Assembly (NCBI GenBank): GCA_029448655.1
Contig: JACCLO010000013.1
Coordinates: forward strand, 248,001-312,000
Origin: Wolfiporia cocos
Taxonomy: Eukaryota; Basidiomycota; Agaricomycetes; Polyporales; Phaeolaceae
Direction: 5' to 3'
DNA length: 64,000 nucleotides
A program made the translations under genes and the position numbers. The notes below the pieces were generated by a model. The model worked only from the letters and a program-made list of their open reading frames with translations, had not been told where the DNA came from and made no database searches. Positions 1-11,078 of the stretch are shown in pieces; position 1 is the stretch's first letter, and every line of letters starts with the position of its first letter.

Positions 1-276
1 TTGGTCCTCCTGTGACCCGCCGTATGGTAGTGAGCGGCCTGGGCGAGCCGATCCGATTGTTCCGGTAAGTACGGGGGCGACTTCGACGTGGGTGCGGGGG
101 GCATGGATGCTGTCGGCTACCGATAGGAGCGAGAAGTCTTCGGGTAGACCATGCGTTTGGTAGTTCACCCACTGCCCTGGGTGGAACGGGTTGTTGGTGA
201 CGGTGGGAGTGCCGTCGGGGAGCGGGATGTGTTCGGGTCGGGGGCCGCGGATGTAATCGAGGTCGTGTTCGGCCAT
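1..276 (-). CDS. Open frame running off the left edge, possible retroelement gag N-terminus
   Basis: On the minus strand an ATG at 276 opens a frame of 92 codons with no stop before base 1, so the gene continues outside the window. The peptide begins MAEHDLDYIRGPRPEHIPLP and is rich in Pro, His and Gly. It has no domain I can name. The GC-rich, codon-like composition resembles the internal region of the Gypsy elements further right, and decayed repeat DNA lies upstream, so a retroelement Gag start is my guess. It could equally be an unknown host gene. Confidence 0.35.
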   Translation of the reverse strand, partial: MAEHDLDYIRGPRPEHIPLPDGTPTVTNNPFHPGQWVNYQTHGLPEDFSLLSVADSIHAPRTHVEVAPVLTGTIGSARPGRSLPYGGSQEDQ

Positions 277-1689
277 TGTATGGTAAGAGAATGTGTATGT
301 ATAGAAAGTAGAGTCGCGACGTGTGACTGCGCTACCCGCCCACTGTGGATCAGCCTATAGCTGCGATCGGGGTGGTAACTACGAACAGTCGATGTCCACT
401 CTATTCAGGAACCACCTCTTTTCGGAGATGTGCCAAGAAACGCTAAGGGGTTTTCTTCCCAAAGCCGGCTAGAAATTCCTGCCTCCGAAACCTCGTCCAG
501 CCCCGAAGCTAATTTGGGATACCGGGGGCACGGGATCTAAGCCCTTGTGATGGAGGGTCTAAAAGTCTATCGTATGGGGCCAAGTGGCTGTATGTGTGAG
601 CTGTGTCGCGCTCCTTCAGCCGCCTTGTGGGGCGCTGGGTTGTACAATAACGGGGGGGCGGTAATGCCCGTATAGTGGCGCGGTAATGCGCGTATATAGA
701 CGACCAGTGCCTCAGTACACTGCCACAGGGCCCCTTAACGCCTTTGACTATTACGCGTCGGGTGCACAATTACTGTGGTGGGGTTTTAACCCAAGACCTT
801 TACGCCGCGTTGCACGACGGTGGTCCAGTAGCTTTGAAGCAACGGTAGGAGTGGTCCCCTACACGCTGTTCGCAAGTGTAATCCCCCAGAACCCTGTCCC
901 TTGTCCCTGGGATACGGGAGGATAAGAGTTTAACACCCGAGTCGAAACTCGAGGGCGAAGAAACAATGCACTTTGCCCCTAGTGCGCCGGGGTTGATCTG
1001 GAATGAACTCAGATCGGGGTGGAGACTCGTCTTATGACACAAGCGTATTCTCAAGCAACTACTCAGGGGAATATTACTCGCGTGAAAGCGTATTCCTAGT
1101 CTGAGGCTACTCAAGGCAACAAAGGCCAAGACGAGTCTGGGGTGCTCCCTGCTCGTCTGGCTGGTATATATGCTCGTAGGCTGTTTGTACATGTTTGGCT
1201 ACTATACAGTATTACGTAAGCTGATAGACCGTTTAGAGTATGGTAAACCCTATCGTAGGTGTAGAGCCACATCAAGGGTGTCCGGGGTCTGTGTAGGCAT
1301 GTGTGGGGTGTTCGGGGTCCTTGCACGTGATGCATAGGCGGGCGCTTAGATAAGATAAGGGTTGTCCCTAGTCGCAAGCTAGTTGGAGAAAATCGGCTTG
1401 TGACACGGTGTGTATATGAATGCATTGATAGACTGATATCGGAAGCAAGCGTACCAGTCAGGGACCCTGTCCCAATAATAAGTCTGTTCACTCGATTGAC
1501 GAGGGCATCGCTTTGTGGTAAGCCTGATCTTCTCCTCAGTAGCTAGTGAGAGTTAGCGACCCTTGAAGGACACTGACGGTGACATACCAATGCTACCATT
1601 ATAACTGCTATGAGAATATCTATCACCGAGGAACATAAGAGCCATACCTTACCAAGCTCGATTAATGCTTATCTTTATTTAGGAAGTGT
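277..1689. other. No gene recognised; decayed repeat-like DNA
   Basis: Open frames here are short and show no family features. The stretch around 1180-1200 (gctgtttgtacatgttt) recurs at about 3512-3528, and both copies lie near TATA-like runs, so remnants of related LTRs are possible. I could not define element ends or target duplications. Confidence 0.4.
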
Positions 1690-2400
1690 ATTCTTACTAG
1701 AGCTGCATCCCATTGGCGACCGCGTAATTTGCTTGATAAGCTTAACTCGCGTGACTGTGAAATGTTGGCTAGGTGCAATAGCAGAACAATGAGATACACA
1801 TACCAAAGCACCAGTGACCACGGACGCCACAATCTCTGCCACCACTAGCTAGGGAAGATGAAGCCTTCAGGTAACATGTATGTCACGACAACCAGCTGGA
1901 AATGTCTCACAATGAATATCACGCATGAGAGTATGCGAGAGGTTGACAATTTGTATATACGCCAGGCGAAAAAAATTTGCACTGCAGCAGAAATGATCCC
2001 ACTCATGATGATCCCAGAGAACCAGCCATTGTGGACCTTGAAGAGAGAAAGCGGATTTCCAAAGTTGTAAACAAACATGTCCATTTCTGAAGCAGTGATC
2101 AAGCCTGTTTGAACCCATTCAGATACGAGAATCATATAAACTATAATAGGTAACTATGTTAGGTTTATACCGCAAGCAGGTGTAATATCGGTGGTCACCT
2201 AGACACTTGAGAACCACTAGGTCTTTTGGGTAGCGTTCGTAGTAGATATCTTCGACTTGGTTAATATACAGAACTGTATTTGATTTGGCGGACTACTCAC
2301 AGATCTGATGGTTCAGTAGCCCAAGCAGTGCCCAGTTGAAGCACAGACCAAGTAGCTGGATATAGGGTATTGAGTAGCATGTCCTGAGTCGAAACAGAAC
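1690..2400 (-). pseudogene. DUF6534-type multi-pass membrane protein, gene fragment
   Basis: Minus-strand exons can be chained from right to left. The first exon, about 2400-2301, ends in a GTGAGT donor. A 51-bp intron leads to exon 2249-2199, which encodes IYIYYERYPKDLVVLKCL. A 58-bp intron (2198-2141) leads to the exon starting at 2140, which encodes VYMILVSEWVQTG and later VQIFFAWRIYKLS. This order of motifs (YIYY-YPKD, EWxQTG, NFGNP, QxFFAWRIY) is typical of fungal DUF6534 membrane proteins. Further pieces at about 1857-1815 (VVAEIVASVVTGAL) and 1765-1715 fit the later exons. No convincing start, last helices or stop could be found, so I call it a fragment. The function of this family is unknown to me. 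Confidence 0.6.
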
Positions 2401-3816
2401 GAGCAAACCTGAGGTCCTGCCCTGCAGGATTCGATGACATGGTTATTTATGGGTACCGTAACTCATTCAATAGAGGACTTACACCAATGGAATTGATGTA
2501 TTCATAATCGATGTACAAGTTACGTGCCAACGCTGGGGTGCAGCAAAGAAAACTCTCGACTGAAGATCGGCTGACCGTCCATTATATGTGCTTCTGGTGA
2601 GAAGATCTGTCACAACTGACAGCGGTGCATGATGCATGAACAGTCGGACTGACTCGAACATATCTAGAGCGTCAATCAAATTTATATCAATCGTATTGTG
2701 GACGGCCTGTCAGGAACGTGGCTGACCCAGGCAGACCTCCGTGTTCAACGTTAGTCGTTGAACGATTTGATTGTTCAACCCTGGCAATCAACTTGTCGAA
2801 ATGAGTGCCATATCACTTGACCATCCTACTCTCCTGTCAATTCTCCATGCAAAGTGCACATAGCATCCAAAAAGGGAAGTGAATGGCCGCGGCGATGAGC
2901 TGATAGCCATGATCATGAGACGACTGCGTAAGTCCATCATTTGTATTGGATCAATCAGCCAAGAACATTGCTGCTGCTTGGCGCTGGAAGCTAGCGACGT
3001 GCCACATCCGGTGCTATTTAGAAGTCTTAGCTCCGACGCGGCTTGATATGAATGCAGGTTTTCCAGTGAGGTAGGGCGCGGTGAAATAGAGACCACGATA
3101 TATTTAACAGCTAAATAGCAACGGCCCTCGGTAAGGGCCTATTTAATACATGTGATTAACAGCTAGTTAGCAAGGGGGTCCGGGCGTCCTGATTGGTTCC
3201 AACAGGCACCTTTCAGGATTGCGAAGTTTCTCTACCAACAGGCAGTGACAGCTGCTAAGCCCCAGTGAAAGAACATCCTACCAGAAGCTATCAGAGGTGA
3301 CACATGCTACAACCAAAGACACACACCTAGGGGAAGGGGGCTTGCACAAAGGTGCCTTCCTGGTCTGGGGCATCTGGGGTCTGCCCAAGACTGTCAGCTG
3401 TATATATAGACTACTGACAAGGCCACTAAAACCTTAGAGCGGACTGAGGGGAGAACGCCAAGTTCAGACTGGGGTTACCAGCTGAATGAGGCCTGCTATT
3501 ATACTCTCAGGCTGTTTGTACATGTTTGTACTATAATGGCCGTATATAGTAACTAGGGAGTCTGGTACGAGACTAAGGTAGGGGTCTAAGCCAGACTCTG
3601 AAACATAGAAGCGTAGTGTTATATCAAATACGTAGCGGTCATCGTGGCCGTGTGGGAACCGGGTCTTGTGTTGTTATCTAGACATGATCTGGCTCCTTCC
3701 AAGGTATGATCCGGGCCTGGCTGGGCTTGGGGACTCGGGGGACCGGATTGGACTCGTTGTCGTTAGGGAAAGCTTTTGCCCGTGACATCTACACTATTTG
3801 TACATATTATGCTGCG
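2401..3816. other. No gene recognised; repeat-like intergenic DNA
   Basis: No frame in this stretch matches a family I know. There is a TATA-like run near 3402 and a segment near 3512 shared with position 1180, suggesting LTR debris. The part 2788-3096 is open on the minus strand but lacks recognisable motifs. Confidence 0.35.
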
Positions 3817-3960
3817 CAGCCAGGAGGGACTTCAGTCAATTATCTTAATCTGCCAACTGCCCTTCACTTAAGAAATCGCAGTTGCGAGCTAGGTTTGCAC
3901 GCAGATTAATCTGCTAGCTGTGGCAAATTTATCTACTGCAACAATAAAATGGTACATCCA

Positions 3961-4030
3961 GGATTCGAACCAAGGACCTTAGCACAGATGAGAATAACAG
4001 CATCACAGCATATGTTAGCCAACTGAGCTA
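3961..4030 (-). promoter_or_regulatory. tRNA-like pol III promoter (A and B boxes), left arm
   Basis: Read on the minus strand, the A box TAGCTCAGTTGG (4030-4019) and the B box GGTTCGAATCC (3971-3961) both match the consensus and are suitably spaced. The rest of the tRNA fold is degenerate, so this would drive a SINE-like transcript rather than make a tRNA. Confidence 0.6.
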
Positions 4031-4334
4031 CAGTGCAACTAGTGTCTGCCCCATTGTAAGCAATATATAGAGTATTTTGTAAACTTCATTTTCGCAGTTT
4101 AACATCTTCCATAACACAAATACAAATGAATCTGCCTCTAAAGACCTGTGATTCCAGTGTATTCAGCTTTACCATGGTGAGTTGCTCCAGGTCAAGCATG
4201 GTAAATCAAGCTACCACTATCATTGATTTCTGTATGTTTGTTGGAGCAGTTAGTTGCCTTGATGATTTGCGAAAATTGTGTGTAAAATTTGCGTTATATA
4301 TATTTTGATTGGTCAAGGGTAACTGTTGCCACTA

Positions 4335-4403
4335 TGGCTCAGTTGGCTAATTACGCTGCGATGCTGATATTCTCATCTGTGCTAAGGTCCTTGGTTCGAA
4401 TCC
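4335..4403 (+). promoter_or_regulatory. tRNA-like pol III promoter (A and B boxes), right arm
   Basis: The A box TGGCTCAGTTGG (4335-4346) and the B box GGTTCGAATCC (4393-4403) form the mirror copy of the left arm. The same tRNA-like segment diverges from the left arm in the A-box flank (for example TTACGC against ATATGC), so the two arms have aged separately. Confidence 0.6.
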
Positions 4404-4592
4404 TGGATGTACCATTCTATTGTCACAGTAGATTAATCTGCCGCAGTTAGCAGATTAATCTGCGTGCAAACCTAGCTCGCAACTGTGATTTCTTAAGCAA
4501 AGGGCAGTTGGCAGATTAAGATAATTGACTGAAACTCTACCAGCCAGTAAGGGCATTGGTGCAGGCTGATTGGTCTAGCTATGGGGCCGGTA

Positions 4593-4604
4593 TGGTATCA
4601 GAGC
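4593..4604 (+). other. Copia-type primer-binding-site remnant (initiator tRNA-Met)
   Basis: TGGTATCAGAGC is the sequence that many LTR retrotransposons, especially Copia elements, use to pair with the 3' end of initiator tRNA-Met. No intact LTR end or gag-pol frame flanks it. It may mark the start of a decayed element that continues to about 6.0 kb. Confidence 0.35.
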
Positions 4605-6203
4605 ACAGGAGCATCTGTGATGTATGTCCATGGCAATGTAGCAGGTACAGCCCAGATCAGGTGGGTTACCAATCTGTCAGGCGCGATCGGTGGTTCTCGT
4701 CAATTGGGGATTTGACCAGTAATGGCACTTCATAAAGTCCATCGATCAGGGTTCCTAGTGTGATTGGGACTGATGCTGGTAATGGCGGGGTTAGCGGTCC
4801 GTAGCTAGTGATCGAGGACTGGCCAGTAATGACCTTGGGTGACACAGGGTGATCGAGCATGATCGGCTGTGATCAGTGACATCATAGGTACTGCTCATAG
4901 TCGGTGTTCCTCATGGACTAGGGCTCTGTGGAGTTTAAGGCCGTCCATTGGCTGTAGTCCATATCATACATAGTCCATGCCAGTAATGGTGTGTAGTCCA
5001 TGGTCTATAATGATCATGTAGCCGGTAATGGCTGTGGTTCGTGGAGATGGGAGTCATAGGGATTGGTTGGTTGGGTGGACGTGTCTTGGTAGTCCTAGCC
5101 ACAAGTCTTAGGTGGCCGTGTTGGGTTTGTTGAGCTAAGACTGGGTGGTAGGCTAGTGAGTGATGGGGTTCTTGGCAGCAGCAGTTGGTTAGGTGTGTTG
5201 CCTGGCTCATGGTGCTCTTGTCATGCTCATATGGCTTTGTGACTGGGACCTGGGCTGTATGGACTGGGACTAGGGTTCTGGGCATGACTGGTGATGCTGA
5301 TGGCTAGTGCCCAGAATGGTTTGTATGTAGGGCTTGGTTCTAGCTGTGGTATTGGGTTCCAGCTTTGGAGGTGCTCTTGATGATTGAAAAGGTACTGTGT
5401 CTAAAGACTTGAAATTGGTGTGTGACAAGAAGCTACCGGATATGCTTAGCTAGAAAAGTTGGACACTTCAATTGATTTGGCCATCTTTTTAGGCACCCAT
5501 CTGTATACTAGAAGCTACCGTACCAGATACGATGCTATCTGGGTAGAATTAGTTATCTAAAATGTATTCCTAAAGCTATCAGTGTCCTATTCTAATTTAC
5601 TAGAAGTAGCTGAAAAATACCCGACACCCCCGGCTGAGAGTGTATTGGCTATTCAACGATACTTGAACATACCCATATACAGAGGCTCACCCTAGCAGAA
5701 TATATCCATAAATATCAAATCCCATTTTCTGACCTGCTTCGATCTACAAAAGCTACTAGTAATATACTAGTTTTTATTACACAGGATTTATATCATAGCA
5801 GCAAATATCAAAATCCTCCAAATCCCATCCTCTGAATCTATCAGAAGATGCTTAAAACTAACTGCATCCACTGAATGCACATTCCAAAAATACACGAACC
5901 TATCCTCAGAGCACTTGAGCACATCAAAGAGAATTTGTGAATCCATCAGGGTGGTCCTATGCATGTATCAGGATCCACTGAAAACTATTGCTCTAGAAAG
6001 CATGCAACTCACTCAAGAAAATTAGTGCATGCATTGTCTAATTCACATCGGCAAAATGCGAGACCTCATATATGGTCCGCCAACTATTGTAAACATCTGT
6101 CAAGTAGATACGCGTAGATATGAGCAAATATGACGTGCAGAGCATTGTGTGGACCATACAAGAAGAACAGCAATAGCGAATGAATCAAGAGGACCGGGAT
6201 ACT
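4605..6203. other. Decayed repeat, G/T-rich on + strand, with degenerate ccagtaatgg units
   Basis: From about 4690 to 5400 the plus strand is strongly G/T-rich, and variants of ccagtaatgg recur (4718, 4780, 4830, 4980, 5022). The minus strand has Pro/His/Tyr-rich open frames, which I take to be low-complexity repeat rather than genes. From 5400 to 6100 the plus strand gives fragments such as LAIQRYLNIP that are broken by stops, possibly an old transposase. I could not assign a family. Confidence 0.3.
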
Positions 6204-6396
6204 GTTTTCAGGATCATAGAGGACGTACATATTAATTGCAGGAACAAGGAGGATGGATACCATAATTGCAGGATCAAACAGGGTGGACCTATTCATTGCA
6301 GAATTAACAAGGATGGACATATTGATTGCAGGAATAGTGAGGACAGACATACTAATTGCAGGATTAATGAAGACAGCGGTATTAATGGCAGTTATG
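6204..6396. repeat. Minisatellite, about six 30-bp units
   Basis: Units of 30 bp beginning attgcagga follow each other with 70-85% similarity by eye. Because 30 is divisible by three, both strands stay open over the array and give repetitive peptides (plus strand NCRNxEDGHx). The peptides look like by-products of the repeat, not a gene. Confidence 0.7.
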
Positions 6397-6560
6397 AGAC
6401 ACACGGTTTTTGCTCAGTAATAAGCACAGTCCCTCAGAGAGCATGCAAATTGAAACTCGTAGATTATTTTACTACAGATTGGCACAACTACCGAAAAAAT
6501 TGAATGGTTTTGAAGCAAGAAGGATATCTATGACGGCACCCTGTCACGTACAGGGGCCAG

Positions 6561-6615
6561 TACAGGGTCTACTGCCTGCTGAAGCGCAGCGCTTCAGCAG
6601 GCAGTAGCTCCTGTA
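6561..6615. repeat. Palindrome: perfect 19-bp arms around one base
   Basis: The core 6569-6607 is a perfect inverted repeat: 19-bp arms starting ctactgcctgctgaag around a single central A at 6588. The arms extend outward about 8 bp further with two mismatches. In RNA or single-stranded DNA this would form a very stable hairpin. No poly-T tract or gene end adjoins it. Confidence 0.8.
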
Positions 6616-6785
6616 ATGCTAGTCCGTGACTCCGTTCAGCACATAGAAACAGTGCGTGCACGGCGCCGCTGGTCTTGGGGCACAACCGGTGTGGCGGTGA
6701 TGGCCTGATTAGTATATGTTACAGTGGGCGCTACTGATGCCTGTAGGAACAAGAAGCTATTTACTCCCTACTGCTTTCACTCCAG

Positions 6786-6911
6786 GCAAAGATACTCCCG
6801 CAATTGAAGGACGGTGCTGTTGCGCATGACGTCTATCATCACACGCTCACATATGTCAAGGAGGAAAAGCTGGAACTCGAAAAGCACTTCATCGAGAACA
6901 TTGGACATGGG
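6786..6911 (+). pseudogene. Orphan exon-like fragment, unknown product
   Basis: A 126-bp open segment lies between a pyrimidine-rich acceptor (ctttcactccag) and a GTAAGT donor. It is in phase 0 at both ends and encodes a charged helical peptide (AKILPQLKDGAVAHDVYHHT and on to EKHFIENIGHG). This looks like a genuine host exon, but I find no convincing neighbouring exons and do not recognise the protein. Confidence 0.4.
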
Positions 6912-7705
6912 GTAAGTGCTGGATGAGCTAAACTTTGAGTTAGGGAGCCGAACATATGTTGATTGCTGTTCTTCCAGCCGTGCGACTACAAGGTGACTGA
7001 GGTGACGTCTTCGTGACGTGACTCTCATCTGGTTTAGCAAGTCTCTTACCTGATCGGGCAACATCTTTCGTCATACTGTACGGTGTATATGCAATCTGTC
7101 ATTCTTTCAGTCGGCTCTTGAAAGTTGGAGTCAAGTACTATAAAGGCTAGCTCTCAAGGCTGTCAATGCGTTCCCCCTTCTCTCCCTCAACGTCTATTGC
7201 TGGACCTTTGCTCTTCTCAAGCGTGTCGCCCACCTCCAATACAGCAACAGCCTCTTCTGCACCTTACATGACACCTCTGCTGATGTGAGGTCCTCGCCTG
7301 CTCCCTGGTCCACAGCGTGCATGTTCCCGCCGATACCCTCGTTCACAGTGATGTGCAAGCAGGTACGTCATCTCGCTTACCAACCCCTGCTGATGCCTCC
7401 TCCCCACCCGCGTTTTCCTGCCCTTGTGAAGCGGAGGTTGTGGTCTTCATATGCAACCCTGCTTACTCGCTGTATGCGCAGCTCTTCTATTGGTTTCTCC
7501 CTCTGCGCACCCTACTAAGCCCTGCTTTATTCTACTGCCATTACGCTAACGGGAATAGTTGCCATGACAGAACCAAAATGCTGAAAGCACCCGCTTGGAT
7601 ACTATTCACCCTCACTTCCCAATCTCTGGTGCGTCGACTGTCATGTCTGCTTCCTTGATATGTGCATATATACACTGTCCTCCTCCCTGATGTTGACCAT
7701 TAGAT

Positions 7706-8125
7706 GTGCCACAGGCTTGGGAGATGTGTGACCTGCAGACACGGCTGTCCATCCTGAATGCGGTGCATGCGGGCGACGTCAACAGAGCATTCGAGGACCT
7801 GCACGCACACTATCCGAGCACCGCTGAGGCACAGGAGGGGTTCCTGCTCTTCCAGCTGTGCTGCCACAAGTTCGTTGAGCACGTCCTGGCTGCGAGTGCG
7901 GTGCTCCAGCACGTGAAGGACGCGGAGAAGGATGTGGTGCACAGGGCCATGAGCACTGAGACGAGGGCAGACGGTGTGGTGCTGGAGCTGGATGGAGAGG
8001 GTGCGATGGACGTGGATGACCCTTCGCCCAAGGCCCTGTCACCGTCCGTGCTGGGGGACGTGCCAACCAGCACACACATGATGCTGATGTGTGTCTACCT
8101 TCTTTCCCTTCCTGCTGTACAGTGA
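7706..8125 (+). pseudogene. CTLH/CRA-domain (RanBPM-like) gene fragment
   Basis: The reading frame encodes RLSILNAVHAGDVNRAFEDL, then HYPSTAEAQEGFLLFQLCCHKFVEHV. This matches the CTLH/CRA helices of RanBPM-type proteins, scaffold subunits of the CTLH (GID) ubiquitin ligase. An acidic Ser/Pro-rich linker follows (DGEGAMDVDDPSPKALSPS), as in fungal homologues, and the frame then stops at 8125. The SPRY and LisH domains normally upstream and the last CRA helices downstream are absent, so it is probably a displaced fragment. An acceptor-like cctgcag just upstream suggests the original exon began near 7738. Confidence 0.55.
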
Positions 8126-9215
8126 TAGTGAGTGCCGTGTGCGGGGCACGCTTGTGGTGATAGCAACGCACAGCGTCCACACCACGCCCGCAGCGTACAT
8201 TCATGCTGATACTAACAGCATGCCGCCACACGTGCCACGGGTGGGAGCAGAGGTCAGAGACTATGCGGTGGATATTTCGTAGCCACTTGTGTTAGTAGCC
8301 AGCTCTATTAACGTGAATAAAATCGAGCTTTTATTAGCACTGCATTGTGTGGATACAATATATTCTACGAGCTACAATCCTGGAACCGGTGTCCTAGAGC
8401 GGTGCCCCCGCACTGCCTAGGTGACTGCTACCATCCTTGCAATATCAAGGGCCTCAGGTGAGGTCCTTGCAATAGCCTGGGCCAGGGCATGGCATCCTTG
8501 CAAGAACGTGCCCCCTGGGTGCTTGCTATTGCATGGACCTGCTACTATAAGGGGGTTATACATGACTATACCGGTCCGGATACATTTACAGGACCTGCTA
8601 GGTATATCTACGTAGATATGAGTAGATCTATGGTCTCGCACTTTGCTGATGCACTAATCTGGAAGTGATGTTAGCTACACCAATGGCCTTTTTGTACATT
8701 GGCTTGACCTGGCACAGGAGTGCACTGCATGAAGTGCCAGATTATGTGGGTACCAGGATGGACCCAGGATCAGCCTATCCTGAGGTCATCCTGGGCAAAT
8801 CCCACCCTCATTCCAGCATCCCCAGGATTATCCCAGTGCTACCAAACTCCCTGGTGATTGCAGGGCTATCTCATGGCAAATCCTGGGCACATCCTGGGTT
8901 CTACGCAATAGGGTGCTCGGATTAATTCTATGGACCACTTATCTACATATTTCGGATAACATTTATTAGTAAGCTTTACTAGGACAGTAGCTGCCTGCCC
9001 AGCTGCCCACCCATGCACCCACCCAGTATCACAGTACCTCCCTACCGTGATATCGGCCTTTCCATATGTCTCTAAGTCTATGTGCAGGCCCTAGCACCAG
9101 TTCAGCTGAACAGAGAAGAGGCTAAGCCAGCACACGATAAGGAGATACCAGAGACTGGCCCTGGAGATGAGAATAGTACATCTGAGGGGTAAGCCTCAGA
9201 CATCATGCTACTATG
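8126..9215. other. No gene recognised
   Basis: Only short open frames occur. Between 8450 and 8920 there are degenerate direct repeats of tccttgcaa and cccaggat-type words. Similar wording recurs near 31.0 kb, so this is probably dispersed repeat DNA. Confidence 0.4.
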
Positions 9216-9978
9216 TACAGTAACGTACAAAAGTATTTGGGCAGACACCTCATGTGGTACTTCGGGGGCTTCCCACAGAGCTTTGAGGTTAATCTTAGTA
9301 CTACTACGTAGGTTACTGAATGTATGTATTATCCACAAATGATTGCCCCGGTGAGGGGGCATTTCCGGTTATTGAGCTGCAATACTAGGTAATACCGCTG
9401 GAAGTGCCAAAAGCGTATCTACCAAATTCGCTGTCCTACATGCTCTGCAAGACCAAAAAAAAAAACTAAATACTAGTAGCCTGTGTACCATCCCTTGACT
9501 GTCTTTAGCATACCTACACACTTTGGTATACTACAATAGAGTGACTGAATAAATTCAGTATCAATGACATACCATTCTGACACAAACTTGCCTGGCACGC
9601 ATAACATCGGTTATGGTGACGTCCATCCATGCCAAGATGGGCCGCAAGTCCAGTCGTCGAGGTGATGAGGCTCTGAGATGGGACCAGCAGACTAGCACGC
9701 CATGGGTCAAGTAGGGGGCCGCCGTCAGGCTAAGCCCAAAGTCTAGAATAACTGTTCTGAGGAGTACACCTCAGAACGGTCTACTATATATACATGGAGC
9801 CGCGCCAGTCATGTATATACCTGCCCTAATGTAATGTGGTCTGTGCATGTTACAGTCGGGTAGTCACATGCCAGTAGCAACACGAGACCTTCTACTATCA
9901 CGAGACCTGGCGGTCACGTGACTGTACTGATACTACTATCTTATCTATAGATAACAGGCAGGGGCTGCTATCTAATCG

Positions 9979-10369
9979 CTAGCGTAGCTGTACAACCTGT
10001 AATAACCCGATAATTAACGTCACAGACATATAATCTGTGACACATTCCTGCTGCACAACCTCCCATAAAGCTTTGGCAGACCCTGGCTGTGGCACCCTTT
10101 TTTGCACTTGTGCCTTCAGATGTGCCCAAACATGCTCGATGATGTTCATATCAGGGCTCTGTGATGGCCATGGAAGCACCCGCAGCTGATTTTTCTCCAA
10201 CCAGGCAGATGTGATCCGAGCAGAATGCTTTGGATCATTATCATGCTGGAAGAAATAATGCTGTGGAGACATCCCATAGTCCCTCAGAGTCCCAAGAAGC
10301 TGTTCATCAAGTATCTTGATGTATTCTGTTGCTGTCATGATCCCGGTGATCCGATGAAGACGCCCAACC
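9979..10369 (-). pseudogene. Tc1-type transposase, C-terminal part
   Basis: This half carries the second and third catalytic acidic residues of the DDE domain: Asp in FFQHDNDPKHSA and Glu in SPDMNIIEHVW. The stop is at 9979-9981. The frame continues without break into the other half at 18799 once Gypsy copy 1 and one target duplication are removed in thought, so the insertion cut an intact frame. The transposase would cut and rejoin element ends at TA sites. As it stands the gene is disrupted. Confidence 0.85.
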
Positions 10370-11077
10370 TGTCACGGTTATTTTGATTTTTCGAATATCG
10401 ACAGAACTCACCACTAGGCGAATACGATACAGGGACTTGTTGCGCAACCAACTTCCCTGGCCACTCGTGACTCTACTGGGCGCATCCCCAGTGGTACTAG
10501 TCTATAGGGCACGTTTCATCTTTGGCAGATCCAACTCTGCCACCGTTTCGTGTTAATCATTTGTTAACTGATAGATGGCGTTCAACCGCCATCATTCCTA
10601 TCTATCGTCTCAGATATATCACTACATACCTATCAAACGTTTGGTACTATAGCGTAGATAGTATCGGTGACATCTGGGACAGACTTGACCCCTGAAACCC
10701 AACGTAGTATATAAACTAATGTACCTACTGTCGAAGCTCTTCAGCTCGACCTTGTTGTATAAACAAGAAGTCTTATACTCGTTCTCAAACGTAGGAAACT
10801 ACGCTCAGTATTTCTCACTCGAGCAACCGAACGACTAAGTCCTCGAAGTACACGCTGACTTCTCGGACTTAGGCGAGTCTTATATTCTACTAGACTCGCA
10901 CCTGAACAGATTATATCCTCTAACGCGGATTGGATATTATACGATCTCCTAGGAACTTCACCTAGGACCTGAAGGCATCTAACGAGCATTTGCCTTGCAT
11001 ACGGCTATACGCCCACGTGCAGAAGAACGATCTATATTCACGACTCGAATATACGAACGGGTATTCGACCCATAACA
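10370..11077 (+). repeat. 5' LTR of Gypsy copy 1
   Basis: 708 bp, TG...CA ends, same length and sequence as the other three LTRs of this family in the window apart from one base. It contains a TATA box (10708-10715) and, about 30 bp downstream, the segment AGCTCGACCTT that is complementary to the PBS. Confidence 0.95.
10708..10753 (+). promoter_or_regulatory. LTR promoter: TATA box and predicted transcript start
   Basis: TATATAAA lies at 10708-10715. A start at about 10743 would place the RNA 5' end exactly at AGCTCGACCTT (10743-10753), which is the reverse complement of the primer-binding site next to the LTR. This spacing supports both the promoter and the self-priming model. Confidence 0.65.
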
Positions 11078-11078
11078 G

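Larger units (their letters stand above)
3824..4540. mobile_element. Foldback element with tRNA-derived inverted arms
   Basis: Two arms of about 205 bp, 3831-4037 and 4325-4533, are inverted copies of each other with roughly 85-90% identity by eye. They are separated by about 290 bp of AT-rich DNA. The direct repeat CAGCCAG flanks the structure at 3817-3823 and 4541-4547, as a target duplication would. Each arm contains a tRNA-like segment with good pol III A and B boxes. The acceptor-stem sequences do not pair well, so these are tRNA-derived (SINE-like) rather than working tRNA genes. Alternatively, two SINE copies inserted head to head. Confidence 0.6.

Noticed and set aside
2271..2300. 27-bp intron in the DUF6534 fragment
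   Set aside because: Too short for a spliceosomal intron. A 51-bp intron using the next AG gives the family sequence YIYYERYPKD.
3950..4415. Two functional tRNA genes
   Set aside because: A and B boxes are perfect, but the acceptor stems do not pair and the T-stem has mismatches. The segments lie in inverted repeat arms, so I call them tRNA-derived.
4690..5050. CRISPR-like spaced repeats
   Set aside because: The ccagtaatgg words are degenerate and irregularly spaced, and the genome is clearly fungal.
4666..5285. Pro/His/Tyr-rich minus-strand proteins
   Set aside because: Composition simply mirrors the G/T-rich, repetitive plus strand. No domain, start context or splice pattern supports a gene.
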